Positions 7,589-16,466 of a DNA stretch of 35,957 nucleotides are shown here, piece by piece. The notes beneath the pieces are model-generated. The model saw only the letters and a list, made by a program, of their open reading frames with translations, had not been told where the DNA came from and searched no databases. Source of the stretch: an uncultured Muribaculaceae bacterium. GTDB taxonomy: Bacteria; Bacteroidota; Bacteroidia; Bacteroidales; Muribaculaceae. How positions within the stretch are numbered: position 1 is the stretch's first letter; each line of letters begins with the position of its first letter. The position numbers and the translations under genes are program-made. The stretch spans positions 1 to 35,957 of the forward strand of contig CAJUBC010000021.1 of NCBI GenBank assembly GCA_910584545.1, given 5' to 3'.

Positions 7589-8563
7589 ATGCGCCTCGCA
7601 TTACATCGTCAGCAGATGAAAAGCGCAATGCTTCCGATCGCCATGATCGGAGGCGCTGTCTTCTACAGATGGATGGGGTATCTGTCGTTTCTCTCGCCGT
7701 ATCTCATCTTCCTGATGCTCTTCATCACATATTGCAAACTTGATCCACGCGATTTTCGTCCCGGTAAAGGGCATATATTACTTCTTGTGGTTCAGATGGC
7801 CCTTGCCGGAGCCTTTTACCTGCTGGTGTCGCCATTCGACCATACGGTTGCAGAGGGACTCTTCATCTGCGTGTTCATGCCCACGGCGACGGCTGCGCCG
7901 GTGATTACGTCGATGTTGGGCGGCAGCATATCGTTCGTGGCTACTTATTCCCTGCTTTGCAACTTTTTTGTGGCTCTGGTCGGTCCCTCACTGCTCGCAG
8001 CTATCGGCGACAACGCGGAGATAGGGTTTGTTCAGTCGTTCCTGATAATCTTGTCTAAAGTAGCTCCACTGCTGCTCGGACCTCTTCTCCTTTCGCTCTG
8101 TGTGCGCTATGTGGCACCCGGTCTCCGTAGGAAAATATGTTCCAGCCAGCAGCTTTCGTTCTATCTATGGGCGGTCGCGCTGTTTATAGTAGTAGGAAAC
8201 TGCGTGAGTTTCGTGATAGGCACATGGTCTGAAAGCCATGCCGCTGCGATGTCATTGATGGTTGTGGGATCGCTTGCGGCATGTCTTATACAGTTCTTGG
8301 TCGGACGCAGGATCGGGAAGAGGCTGGAACTTGACAAAAGCAGGTACAATCAGGAAGATGGTCAGGAATCCGGCGGAGATATGAAAGTGTCGTGCGCCCA
8401 GAGCCTCATGCAGAAAAACACTGTGCTCGGTGTATGGCTCGCCATGACATACATGAATCCGCTTGCGTCAGTGGCTCCTGCCGCATATATCGCCTGGCAC
8501 AACATAGTGAACTCATGGCAGCTGATGCAGATGGAAAAAACAAAAAAGCATAATCTTGCATAA
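7589..8563 (+). CDS. BASS-family (bile acid:Na+ symporter-like) transporter
   Basis: 324-residue polytopic inner-membrane protein with about nine to ten hydrophobic helices. The conserved MPTATAAPVITSMLGGS stretch near residues 108-124 matches the helix-break region of bile acid:sodium symporter-like and AEC-like carriers, and NTVLGVWLAMTYMNPLASVAPAAYIAWHN near the C-terminus is typical of the second repeat. Between them lies a charged loop (about 245-265). Substrate is not readable; many bacterial BASS members carry organic acids rather than bile acids. It sits 2 bases after mtnN and 2 bases before mazG, so co-transcription is very likely. The first ATG at 7589 was taken; a second Met at residue 10 is a possible start. 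Confidence 0.78.
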   Translation: MRLALHRQQMKSAMLPIAMIGGAVFYRWMGYLSFLSPYLIFLMLFITYCKLDPRDFRPGKGHILLLVVQMALAGAFYLLVSPFDHTVAEGLFICVFMPTATAAPVITSMLGGSISFVATYSLLCNFFVALVGPSLLAAIGDNAEIGFVQSFLIILSKVAPLLLGPLLLSLCVRYVAPGLRRKICSSQQLSFYLWAVALFIVVGNCVSFVIGTWSESHAAAMSLMVVGSLAACLIQFLVGRRIGKRLELDKSRYNQEDGQESGGDMKVSCAQSLMQKNTVLGVWLAMTYMNPLASVAPAAYIAWHNIVNSWQLMQMEKTKKHNLA

Positions 8564-8565
8564 AA

Positions 8566-9360
8566 ATGGATAAAGTACATAGCAGAGAGGAAAAACTTAA
8601 AGCTTTCGGTGAGATGCTCGACGTGCTCGACACGTTGCGCGTGAAATGTCCCTGGGACCGCAAGCAGACCAACGAATCGCTCCGTCCCAACACAATCGAG
8701 GAGGTTTACGAACTTGTCGACGCCCTCATGGCCGAAGACAACGCCAACATCTGCAAAGAGCTCGGAGATGTGCTTCTCCATGTGGCTTTCTATTCCAAGA
8801 TAGGGGAGGAGAAAGGAGAGTTCGACATCGTGGATGTATGCGACAGACTTGTTGCAAAGCTTAAATACCGGCATCCGCACATCTATGGCGATGTGAAAGC
8901 CGATACTGCTGATCAGGTGGTGGAGAACTGGGAAAAGCTGAAGCTGAAGGAAAAGAACGGCAACAAGACAGTGCTCGGAGGTGTGCCTTCGGCGCTTCCC
9001 GCCATGATAAAGGCCGCCCGCATCCAGGAAAAAGCGCATAATGTGGGCTTCGACTGGGAAAAGCGAGAGGATGTATGGGATAAGGTAAAGGAAGAACTCG
9101 GTGAAGTCGGGCAGGAGATAAAGAATGGCAGTAAAGCTGCTATTGAGGAGGAATTCGGCGATCTTCTGTTCGCTGTTATAAATGCCGCCCGACTCTACGG
9201 CGTGAATCCAGAAAACGCCCTCGAACACACCAACCGTAAGTTCATCTCCCGCTTCAACCATATAGAGACCCGTGCCAATGAACAGGGCCGGAGCATATCT
9301 GAACTCTCGCTCGAAGAAATGGACCGTCTGTGGGATGAAGCCAAGAAGAGCAAGGAATGA
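8566..9360 (+). CDS. mazG: nucleoside triphosphate pyrophosphohydrolase
   Basis: 264 residues, the length of the two-domain enterobacterial MazG. It hydrolyses nucleoside triphosphates to monophosphates and PPi, protecting against non-canonical nucleotides and adjusting ppGpp levels in some species. Both all-alpha domains show the Mg-binding ExxE...ExxD pattern: EEVYE 45-49 with KELGD 64-68, and EELGE 186-190 with EEEFGD 204-209. CPWD at 28-31 is the family N-terminal mark. The stop overlaps the topB start in an ATGA junction, so translation of the two is probably coupled. Confidence 0.95.
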   Translation: MDKVHSREEKLKAFGEMLDVLDTLRVKCPWDRKQTNESLRPNTIEEVYELVDALMAEDNANICKELGDVLLHVAFYSKIGEEKGEFDIVDVCDRLVAKLKYRHPHIYGDVKADTADQVVENWEKLKLKEKNGNKTVLGGVPSALPAMIKAARIQEKAHNVGFDWEKREDVWDKVKEELGEVGQEIKNGSKAAIEEEFGDLLFAVINAARLYGVNPENALEHTNRKFISRFNHIETRANEQGRSISELSLEEMDRLWDEAKKSKE

Positions 9361-11207
9361 TTCTATGCATCACAGAGAAACCGAGCGTCGGAGCTGACAT
9401 CGCCAGGATATTGGGTGCCAACGAACGGAAAGGAGCTTATTATGAAGGGAACGGCTACTGCGTGACGTGGACGTTCGGCCATCTGTGCACTCTCAAGGAG
9501 CCTGCGGACTACAGTGACCGCTGGAAGTCGTGGATGTTGTCAGCTTTGCCGATGATTCCACCAAAATTCGGAATCAAGGTCATTGATCAGGCAAGTATAA
9601 AGCGTCAGATGGAGACGATAACGATGCTGATCGAACGTTGCGATGAGGTGATAAACTGTGGCGATGCCGGTCAGGAGGGTGAGGTGATACAGCGCTGGGT
9701 GATGCAGAAGGCCGGGTGTAACAAACCGGTGAAGCGCCTGTGGGTAAGCTCTCTTACTGACGAGGCGGTGCGCGAGGGCTTCGCCAACCTACGCGAGAGC
9801 AGCGAGCTCGACCCCCTGTATACCGCAGGGCTGTGCCGCGCTATCGGCGACTGGATTCTCGGCATAAACGCGACAAGGCTCTATACCCTGAAATATGGGG
9901 TCAACCGTCAGATTCTTTCCATCGGCAGGGTACAGACCCCCACGCTCGCGCTCGTGGTGAACCGACAGCATGAGATTGAGCATTTTGTGCCCAAGGACAC
10001 ATGGGAACTGAAGACCATGTATCGCGACGTACTGTTCTCTTCGTTGATAAAGCCTTTCGATACGGAGGAGGCCGGTCAGAAAATCCTAAAGGAAGTGGCG
10101 GAGTATCCTCTCGAAATAACCGATATTTCAAAGAAAACCGGAAGGGAGGCTCCTCCCCGGCTTTTCGACCTGACATCACTTCAGGTGGAATGCAACAAGA
10201 AGTACGGCATGAGCGCCGACCAGACGCTCAAGACGATTCAGTCTCTTTATGAGAAGAAACTGACAACCTATCCGCGCGTCGACACTACCTATCTTACCGA
10301 CGACATGTACCCGAAATGCAAGGGTATACTCGACAGCTTGCGTCCATACGCATCTCTTCTGGAAACCATCCGGGGATCGAAACTCCGGAAAAGCAAGAAA
10401 GTGTTCGACAATTCAAAAGTGACTGACCACCACGCCATCATACCTACCGGGCAGCCTATTCCCGATGGATTGTCTCTGGATGAGAAACGTGTGTTCCATA
10501 CAATCGCTCTGCGTTTTATCTCAGTGTTCTTTCCTGATTGCGTTTTCGAGCAGACCCAAGTGAAGGCTCATGCAGGCAAGACGCAGTTCAAGGCATCCGG
10601 AAAGATCATTACCGATCCGGGATGGAAGCGAGTCTATGATTCAGGGAAGAAGCAGACTCAGCCGGAGAGTACCGATGATAAGAAAGATGGTGAGGATGAC
10701 GGAGTGCTCCCTCCCTTTGAAAAAGGTGAGTCCGGACCGCATAAGCCCCGTCTGGTCAAGAAGACATCGCAGCCGCCGAAGTATTATACTGAGGGAACAT
10801 TGCTGAAGGCGATGGAGACGGCGGGTTCTACCGTCGATGACGAGGAACTTCGCGAGTCACTCAAGGCCAATGGCATCGGCCGACCGTCCACCCGCGCAGC
10901 AATCATAGAGATCCTCTACAAACGCGGATATATCAAGAAAGAGCGTAAGTCATTGCGTGCCACACAGGCGGGCATCGACCTGATCGGTACGATAAACGAG
11001 GAACTGCTGAAAAGCGCGAAACTGACCGGTATATGGGAAGGACGCCTGCGGGATATTGAACGCGGCACATACAGTGCCTCCGAGTTCATCGCCAGACAGA
11101 AGGAAATGATCACCGGAATTGTCCATTCGGTGATGAACGACAGCTCGGCAAGAACGATTGGTACCATTACTGAGAGAAGTCACAATGAAAAGCGCGCGTC
11201 AAAGTGA
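9357..11207 (+). CDS. topB: DNA topoisomerase III (type IA)
   Basis: 616-residue type IA topoisomerase that passes single strands and decatenates DNA. The TOPRIM domain starts at once (TEKPS, E7). The acidic motif is DAGQEGE at 103-109, so the middle Asp of the usual DxDxE is Gly here. The toroid follows, with the active-site tyrosine Y305 in TTYPRVD, a TDHHAIIPT motif, and a GIGRPSTRA motif late in domain I/III. A Lys/Glu/Asp-rich insertion lies near residues 425-460. The protein stops shortly after the core with no Cys4 zinc ribbons, which many TopA/TopB tails have. The substitution may be a Bacteroidota TopB trait; that is recollection, not a search. Confidence 0.93.
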   Translation: MILCITEKPSVGADIARILGANERKGAYYEGNGYCVTWTFGHLCTLKEPADYSDRWKSWMLSALPMIPPKFGIKVIDQASIKRQMETITMLIERCDEVINCGDAGQEGEVIQRWVMQKAGCNKPVKRLWVSSLTDEAVREGFANLRESSELDPLYTAGLCRAIGDWILGINATRLYTLKYGVNRQILSIGRVQTPTLALVVNRQHEIEHFVPKDTWELKTMYRDVLFSSLIKPFDTEEAGQKILKEVAEYPLEITDISKKTGREAPPRLFDLTSLQVECNKKYGMSADQTLKTIQSLYEKKLTTYPRVDTTYLTDDMYPKCKGILDSLRPYASLLETIRGSKLRKSKKVFDNSKVTDHHAIIPTGQPIPDGLSLDEKRVFHTIALRFISVFFPDCVFEQTQVKAHAGKTQFKASGKIITDPGWKRVYDSGKKQTQPESTDDKKDGEDDGVLPPFEKGESGPHKPRLVKKTSQPPKYYTEGTLLKAMETAGSTVDDEELRESLKANGIGRPSTRAAIIEILYKRGYIKKERKSLRATQAGIDLIGTINEELLKSAKLTGIWEGRLRDIERGTYSASEFIARQKEMITGIVHSVMNDSSARTIGTITERSHNEKRASK

Positions 11208-11226
11208 TGATATAAAAAAGTAAAGT

Positions 11227-11427
11227 ATGAGTGAGAGAGTGCAGTACACGATAGTAGCGGCGATTCTGATATGTGCCATAGTCTGGATTATAATCAGGAT
11301 TGTCAGGAAAAGAAAGAAGAAAGGAGCATCGCCATGCTGCGGCTGCTCCATCGCCGATGTGTGCTCTCGGTCGACGGAAAAAGAACGCGGGGATTATTGT
11401 GAGAAAAGCGGCAGCGGCGGCAAATAA
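11227..11427 (+). CDS. small Cys-rich membrane protein (FeoB-associated type)
   Basis: 66 residues: one transmembrane helix (about 7-24), a basic VRKRKKK stop-transfer run, then a CCGCSIADVC cysteine cluster and a short polar tail. This plan matches the FeoB-associated Cys-rich / p12-like membrane proteins. No feo genes are nearby. It lies 19 bases after topB in the same orientation and is probably the last gene of the mtnN-topB run. Function is unknown; a metal-binding or redox role is a guess from the four clustered cysteines plus a later fifth. Confidence 0.65.
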   Translation: MSERVQYTIVAAILICAIVWIIIRIVRKRKKKGASPCCGCSIADVCSRSTEKERGDYCEKSGSGGK

Positions 11428-11483
11428 TCAGTGGCAGTTTATCGATTTTAAAGAATATGTCTGAATACTCCAAAGATTTTTAT

Positions 11484-11491
11484 TATATTTG
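11484..11491 (+). promoter_or_regulatory. Bacteroidota -7 promoter box for nrnA
   Basis: TATATTTG followed by C matches TAnnTTTG. It overlaps the TTG that would start the longer nrnA reading frame (11489), so that TTG cannot be within a transcript starting here; translation from the ATG at 11552 is favoured. Confidence 0.55.
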
Positions 11492-11551
11492 CATTTTGAA
11501 TGTTTCCGCTTTGTTGCCATTGGTGACGTTACGGTGGTAAACGTGTGTGAT

Positions 11552-12601
11552 ATGAAGAATATATTTAAATCAGAAAGTGTCGGCCAGTTCCGGAAGATGC
11601 TGGAGGATAGTGATAAGATCGTCCTCACGGCCCATATGAGACCTGACGGGGATGCTCTTGGAAGCACTCTGGGACTATGGCACCTACTGAAGGCGCTTGG
11701 CAAGTCTCCTTCCGTAGTGATTCCGGACCGGCCTCCGAGGTCGTTGTCGTTCATGCCCGGGGTAAAGGAAATTGCCGTGTTCACGCGTCATGATCCTTAC
11801 TGCTCGAGACTCGTTGGGGAAGCCGACTTGATAATAATGTGCGACTTCAACACCGCGAGCCGTCAGGGTGATCTCGCTCCTTTGATTCAGGGTGCGCAGT
11901 GCCGAAAGGTATTGATCGACCACCATCGTGAACCGGACATCGATTGCGATCTTGTATTCTCTTATCCCGAGATGTCTTCCACGTGTGAGCTTGTGTTCAG
12001 GCTTATAGCCGCTTGTGGATTGTTTTCCGAAGTCGATAACGCTTCGGCGACATGTCTTCTCACTGGACTTATAACTGATACGCAGAACTTCACGGTCAAC
12101 TGTAACAATCCGGAGGTCTATGAAATCATGATGCGTCTTCTCGAGAAGGAGGTCGATAAAAAGAAAATCATTGACGAGGCTATTAAATCCTGCTCGTATG
12201 ATTCCCTGCGTCTCAATAGCTTTGCCATTCTCGAACGCCTCGAGATTTTCGAGCGTCACCGCTGCGCGCTGATCACGCTGTCGAAGGAGGACCTCGAGAA
12301 ATTCAGTTACCAGAAGGGAGATACCGAGGGACTGGTGAACCAGCCGCTGAATATCAGAGGCGTGGTCTATTCCGTATTCCTTCGCGAGGATTCCGACTGC
12401 ATCAAGGTCTCTTCGAGAAGCAAGCATGATTTCCCCGTTTGCGATATCTGCCGCGACCTTTACGGCGGCGGCGGCCACATCATGGCGGCCGGAGGAGAAT
12501 TCTATGGCACTCTCGAGGAGTGCAGAAGAATCCTCATAGAATCGATGGACAACTATGACAGGTATCTTCCGGCAAAACTTGAAAAGCTTGAATTGAAATG
12601 A
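11552..12601 (+). CDS. nrnA: DHH-family phosphoesterase, NrnA-type oligoribonuclease / pAp phosphatase
   Basis: 349 residues. NrnA-type enzymes degrade very short RNAs and dephosphorylate 3'-phosphoadenosine 5'-phosphate, linking RNA turnover to sulfur assimilation. The DHH domain shows HMRPDGDALGS (28-38), a CDF motif, and DHH itself at 123-125; the DHHA1 domain ends with GGGGH at 305-309, which binds substrate phosphate. The start at ATG 11552 was chosen because the upstream TTG lies in the promoter box and family members begin near KNIFK-like residues. The last codon overlaps the next gene as ATGA. Confidence 0.92.
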   Translation: MKNIFKSESVGQFRKMLEDSDKIVLTAHMRPDGDALGSTLGLWHLLKALGKSPSVVIPDRPPRSLSFMPGVKEIAVFTRHDPYCSRLVGEADLIIMCDFNTASRQGDLAPLIQGAQCRKVLIDHHREPDIDCDLVFSYPEMSSTCELVFRLIAACGLFSEVDNASATCLLTGLITDTQNFTVNCNNPEVYEIMMRLLEKEVDKKKIIDEAIKSCSYDSLRLNSFAILERLEIFERHRCALITLSKEDLEKFSYQKGDTEGLVNQPLNIRGVVYSVFLREDSDCIKVSSRSKHDFPVCDICRDLYGGGGHIMAAGGEFYGTLEECRRILIESMDNYDRYLPAKLEKLELK

Positions 12602-13191
12602 AAATCCAGACTAAATACATCACCAGGTTTCCCTCGGCGTTCGGAGGAATAATGCTGTTGCTTCCACTTGCATCATGCGAGAATACCAAGAGTTATTCCG
12701 AATTGCTGGAAGAGGAGACTGAGGCCGTGAACTGGTATCTTGCGCAGAACAAGGTAGTGACATCGGTTCCTGAAGACAGCGTGTTCATCCAGGGTGACGA
12801 TGCTCCATTTTACAGGATGAATGCCGACGGAACCGTGTACATGCGTGTGATCAATCCCGGTGACAAGGAGAAACGCCCGAAGAAGGGAGACACGGTCTTC
12901 TTCCGGTTTATGCGCAAGAACATTAACTATCTTTATCAGGGCATGACCGTGGCTGGCGAAGGAAATGCCGAGAACATGAATTCATCTCTGAACGGAACCA
13001 GCCTGGTCTACGGAAACACTACGCTTACATCCACCACCCAGTATGGCGAGGGGTTGCAGGTGCCGCTCGGTTACCTCGGCTATGACTGCGAGGTAGACCT
13101 GATAGTGAAATCAACCATGGGATTTACATCTGATATAAGCAACTGTATCCCATTTATATATAATATCCGTTACTTCAGAGCGGAATATTGA
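12598..13191 (+). CDS. DUF4827-like lipoprotein (FKBP-like fold)
   Basis: 197-residue putative lipoprotein. A hydrophobic signal leads to a clean lipobox LASC with C27. The mature part begins with a helix (KSYSELLEEETEAVNWYLAQN) followed by a beta-rich domain with KKGDTVFFRF and a GLQVPLGYLGYDCEVDLIVKS segment, as in Bacteroidota DUF4827 and related FKBP-like lipoproteins. Peptidyl-prolyl isomerase activity is possible by fold but not evident from residues. Its start overlaps the nrnA stop by 4 bases, so the two genes are co-translated. Conserved linkage to nrnA is plausible but I cannot check it here. Confidence 0.75.
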   Translation: MKIQTKYITRFPSAFGGIMLLLPLASCENTKSYSELLEEETEAVNWYLAQNKVVTSVPEDSVFIQGDDAPFYRMNADGTVYMRVINPGDKEKRPKKGDTVFFRFMRKNINYLYQGMTVAGEGNAENMNSSLNGTSLVYGNTTLTSTTQYGEGLQVPLGYLGYDCEVDLIVKSTMGFTSDISNCIPFIYNIRYFRAEY

Positions 13192-13202
13192 TGGTCAAAG
13201 AT

Positions 13203-13222
13203 GCTCCGCTCGGTTGCGGAGT
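13203..13222 (+). promoter_or_regulatory. short GC-rich hairpin between the lipoprotein gene and glmM
   Basis: CTCCGC (13204-13209) and GCGGAG (13216-13221) form a 6-bp stem with a 6-nt loop, extendable by a G-U pair. No U-tract follows (TGTATATAATC), so it is not a clear terminator. It lies 19 bases before the glmM ATG and could affect relative expression or mRNA processing. Confidence 0.35.
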
Positions 13223-13240
13223 GTATATAATCGGAAAACA

Positions 13241-14632
13241 ATGGCATTAATTAAATCGATATCGGGAATAAGGGGAACCATAGGGGGGCCTGTAGGGGAC
13301 GGTCTCAGTGGAGTGGATGTGGTTAAGTTCACGGCCGCATACGCATCTTTCATCCGCAAGACCTATAGCGGGGCAAGCAATTCGATAGTAGTGGGCCGCG
13401 ACGGCCGCATCTCCGGCCGCATGGTGGAGCACCTCGTGGTCGGCACGTTGATGTCGATGGGCTTCGATGTGATCAACATCGGTATGGCGTCGACACCTAC
13501 CACCGAACTGGCTGTCACCGGCGAGAAGGCCTGTGGCGGAATCATAATAACCGCAAGTCACAATCCGGTTCAGTGGAATGCGCTCAAGCTCCTCAACAGC
13601 GACGGAGAGTTCCTGTCCGACAAGGAGGGTAAGGAAGTGATCCGCATAGCCGAGGCTGAGGAGTATATCTTCTCTGATGTGATGGAGCTCGGAAAGGAGT
13701 ACCATAACGGCACCTGGGCGCTCCGCCATATCGACATGGTGAAGAATCTACCGCTCGTTGATGTCGATGCCATTGCGAAAGCTGATTTCACCGTAGTGGT
13801 TGACGGAATCAATTCCATAGGAGGAGAGGTTATTCCGATGTTGCTGCGCTCGCTCGGCGTAAAGAACGTGGTAGAACTCAACTGCGAGGCGACAGGCAAA
13901 TTCGCGCACACTCCTGAACCTATTCCTGAGAATCTCTATGGAATCGCCGGCGTGATGCGCGAGTCGCGTGCCGACGTGGGCTTCGTGGTGGACCCGGATG
14001 TCGACCGCCTTGCCATCGTGATGGAGAACGGCGAGATGTTTATTGAGGAGAACACCCTTATAGCGATTTCCGACTATGTGCTCGGACGCACTCCGGGCAA
14101 CACCGTATCGAATCTCAGCAGTTCGAGAGGTCTCCGCGACGTAACCGAAAAACATAATTGCACATACCACGCGGCAGCCGTCGGTGAGGTCAATGTAGTG
14201 ACCAAGATGAAAGAGGTGGATGCCGTGATCGGAGGCGAAGGCAACGGCGGAGTTATCTATCCGGCCCTCCATTACGGTCGCGACGCGCTGGTGGGCGTGG
14301 CTCTCTTCCTGACATTGATGGCCCGCAGCGGAAAGAGCGTCAGCGAGATCAAGGCTTCGCTTCCGGCATACGCCATCGCGAAAAACAAGATACAGCTCAC
14401 TCCCGACATCGACGTGGATGCCATTCTGGCGGCAGTCAAGAAGAAATATGCCGATGAGAAGGTTACGGATATCGACGGAGTGAAGATAGACTTCCCGGCA
14501 AGCTGGGTACATCTCCGCAAGTCGAACACCGAGCCGATCATCCGTATCTACAGCGAGGCTCCCACGATGGAGGAGGCGGAAAAGATGGCTGAATCCATCA
14601 AATCGGTTATAAACGAAATTAAGGCATGCTGA
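13241..14632 (+). CDS. glmM: phosphoglucosamine mutase (phosphohexomutase family)
   Basis: 463-residue alpha-D-phosphohexomutase. GlmM converts glucosamine 6-phosphate to glucosamine 1-phosphate for UDP-GlcNAc, peptidoglycan and LPS. The catalytic serine is S106 in TASHNP; the metal loop is DPDVDR; the sugar loop is GEGNGG; the phosphate loop is SNTEPIIR. The GEGNGG form is shared with phosphomannomutase/phosphoglucomutase members, so strict substrate specificity is inferred. An upstream frame from 13214 runs through the hairpin; the ATG at 13241 gives the family N-terminus (LIKSISGIRGT). The stop overlaps the sppA start by 7 bases. Confidence 0.88.
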   Translation: MALIKSISGIRGTIGGPVGDGLSGVDVVKFTAAYASFIRKTYSGASNSIVVGRDGRISGRMVEHLVVGTLMSMGFDVINIGMASTPTTELAVTGEKACGGIIITASHNPVQWNALKLLNSDGEFLSDKEGKEVIRIAEAEEYIFSDVMELGKEYHNGTWALRHIDMVKNLPLVDVDAIAKADFTVVVDGINSIGGEVIPMLLRSLGVKNVVELNCEATGKFAHTPEPIPENLYGIAGVMRESRADVGFVVDPDVDRLAIVMENGEMFIEENTLIAISDYVLGRTPGNTVSNLSSSRGLRDVTEKHNCTYHAAAVGEVNVVTKMKEVDAVIGGEGNGGVIYPALHYGRDALVGVALFLTLMARSGKSVSEIKASLPAYAIAKNKIQLTPDIDVDAILAAVKKKYADEKVTDIDGVKIDFPASWVHLRKSNTEPIIRIYSEAPTMEEAEKMAESIKSVINEIKAC

Positions 14633-16413
14633 AGAAGTTTTTCATGAACGCGCTCTCATCCTTTGTGGGAGCGTGGGTGGCAATACTCTTGCTCGGAGCG
14701 GTGGTGGCCATGGTGGTCATCGGCATCGTCGGCTCAATGGCAACAGGAAGCGAAACCGTTTCCGTAAAATCCAGAAGCGTCCTTGAGCTTAAACTCGAAG
14801 GCTCCATACAGGAGCGTGAGAGCGCTGATGCTCCGGACCCGATGCAGCTGATGCAAGGAGACTTCGAACAGCCGCAGACTCTCGACGCGATTATTGAAGC
14901 TGTAAAGATGGCGGCTGAAAACAGAAACATCGCGGCTCTCTACCTTGACTGCGGAGCGGTGTCGGCTTCACCCGCCACCCTCAACGCCATCAGGGAGGCA
15001 TTGCTTGAATTCAAGAAAAGCGGTAAGAAAATCTATGCATACGGCGACGCCCTTTTCACAAGCTCATATTTCGTCGCTTCCGTGGCCGACAGGATATATC
15101 TCAATCCGGCCGGCGAGATTTCAATGAATGGTCTCGGTTCCACTTCTCTTTACTTCAAGAATCTTCTCGATAAGCTTGGAGTGACTTTTCAGGTGGTGAA
15201 GGTGGGTACTTTCAAGTCGGCTGTCGAACCTTATATAATGGATGAGATGAGCGGTCCGGCCCGCGCGCAGCTCGACACTATGTTCAACGGCATGTGGGGA
15301 TTCATCCGGGAGAAGATTTCGGAATTGCGTAAGGGTGTGACTCCCGCGCTTATCGATTCTCTGGTGAGCATCCGCAACATCTCGTTCGCACCGCCTGCAC
15401 TGGCAGTGGAGTCCGGTCTGGTCGATTCCCTTCTGTACGGCAGGGAGATAGATGACCGCCTCGCGCAGCTTGTCGGTGTGGAAAAAGAGAAACTCAACAA
15501 GGTGTCACCTTCCGTACTGCTCGGACAGACGCCGTGGGCATCGGCCTATACAAGCAAGAATCAGGTAGCCGTGCTTTACGCCTGCGGTGAGATAGCCGAT
15601 GGCAACGACAGGGAGATTAATTACGAAAAACTTGTTCCGGTAATCGTGAAACTTGCCGATGATGAAAACATCAAGGGAATGGTGATGAGGGTGAATTCCC
15701 CCGGCGGCAGTGTGTTCGGCAGCGACCAGATCGGTGAGGCCCTCGATTATTTCATGAAGAAAGGAAAACCTCTTGCGGTGTCGATGGGCGACTATGCAGC
15801 CTCGGGCGGATACTGGATCTCATGTTGCGCCGACAAGATTTTCGCCGATCCGATGACCGTGACCGGTTCTATCGGAATATTCGGCCTCATACCGAACTTC
15901 GCAGGTACAATGTCGAAAATAGGCGTGAATCCACAGACAGTGTCCACCAATCCCTCCGCAAACTTCCCGACCGGAATGAAGCCCATGGATGAGCGTCAGC
16001 TCGCGGTGATGCAGCAGTATGTGGAGCGTGGCTATGACCGCTTCATATCCCGCGTGGCCAAGGGCCGCAAAATGAGCAAGGAGCGCGTCAGGGCGATTGC
16101 CGAGGGTCGTGTATGGGACGGCATGAACGCACGTCGCATCGGACTTGTTGACTCTCTCGGAGGTCTCGATAAGGCCGTGGACTGGACTGCCGCGAAAGCC
16201 GGAATCTCTGATAAGTATGAAGTCGCAGCCTATCCGCAGGTAGAACCTAATTTCTGGACCATCATGGCGAAACAGGGTGGGTTCAGCGGTTCCTTGATCG
16301 CTTCGGGGCTGAAGAATAATTTTGAAGCGTTTGCCGAGGTATACGTGCGCAGGATTCTCGCACGGGAACGTCTTCAGGCGAGGATGCCTGAAATTTCAGT
16401 AACATTCGACTGA
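14626..16413 (+). CDS. sppA: signal peptide peptidase SppA, 67K type
   Basis: 595-residue membrane-anchored serine/lysine protease that cleaves leftover signal peptides and helps membrane-protein quality control. One N-terminal transmembrane helix (about 16-37) is followed by two S49 domains in tandem. The catalytic lysine K197 lies in VGTFKSAVEP in the first domain, and the serine S393 lies in DYAASGGYWIS in the second, as in the tetrameric enterobacterial SppA. NSPGGSVFGSDQI precedes the serine and forms the oxyanion region. Its start lies inside the end of glmM, indicating translational coupling. Confidence 0.95.
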   Translation: MLKKFFMNALSSFVGAWVAILLLGAVVAMVVIGIVGSMATGSETVSVKSRSVLELKLEGSIQERESADAPDPMQLMQGDFEQPQTLDAIIEAVKMAAENRNIAALYLDCGAVSASPATLNAIREALLEFKKSGKKIYAYGDALFTSSYFVASVADRIYLNPAGEISMNGLGSTSLYFKNLLDKLGVTFQVVKVGTFKSAVEPYIMDEMSGPARAQLDTMFNGMWGFIREKISELRKGVTPALIDSLVSIRNISFAPPALAVESGLVDSLLYGREIDDRLAQLVGVEKEKLNKVSPSVLLGQTPWASAYTSKNQVAVLYACGEIADGNDREINYEKLVPVIVKLADDENIKGMVMRVNSPGGSVFGSDQIGEALDYFMKKGKPLAVSMGDYAASGGYWISCCADKIFADPMTVTGSIGIFGLIPNFAGTMSKIGVNPQTVSTNPSANFPTGMKPMDERQLAVMQQYVERGYDRFISRVAKGRKMSKERVRAIAEGRVWDGMNARRIGLVDSLGGLDKAVDWTAAKAGISDKYEVAAYPQVEPNFWTIMAKQGGFSGSLIASGLKNNFEAFAEVYVRRILARERLQARMPEISVTFD

Positions 16414-16466
16414 CATTGATTCGCATTTACGGATATATGAAGGTCTATATATGACAGTTTGATATT

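Noticed and set aside
8362..9261. A 299-codon antisense frame across the BASS-type gene and mazG
   Set aside because: It spans two certain genes on the other strand and shows no domain.
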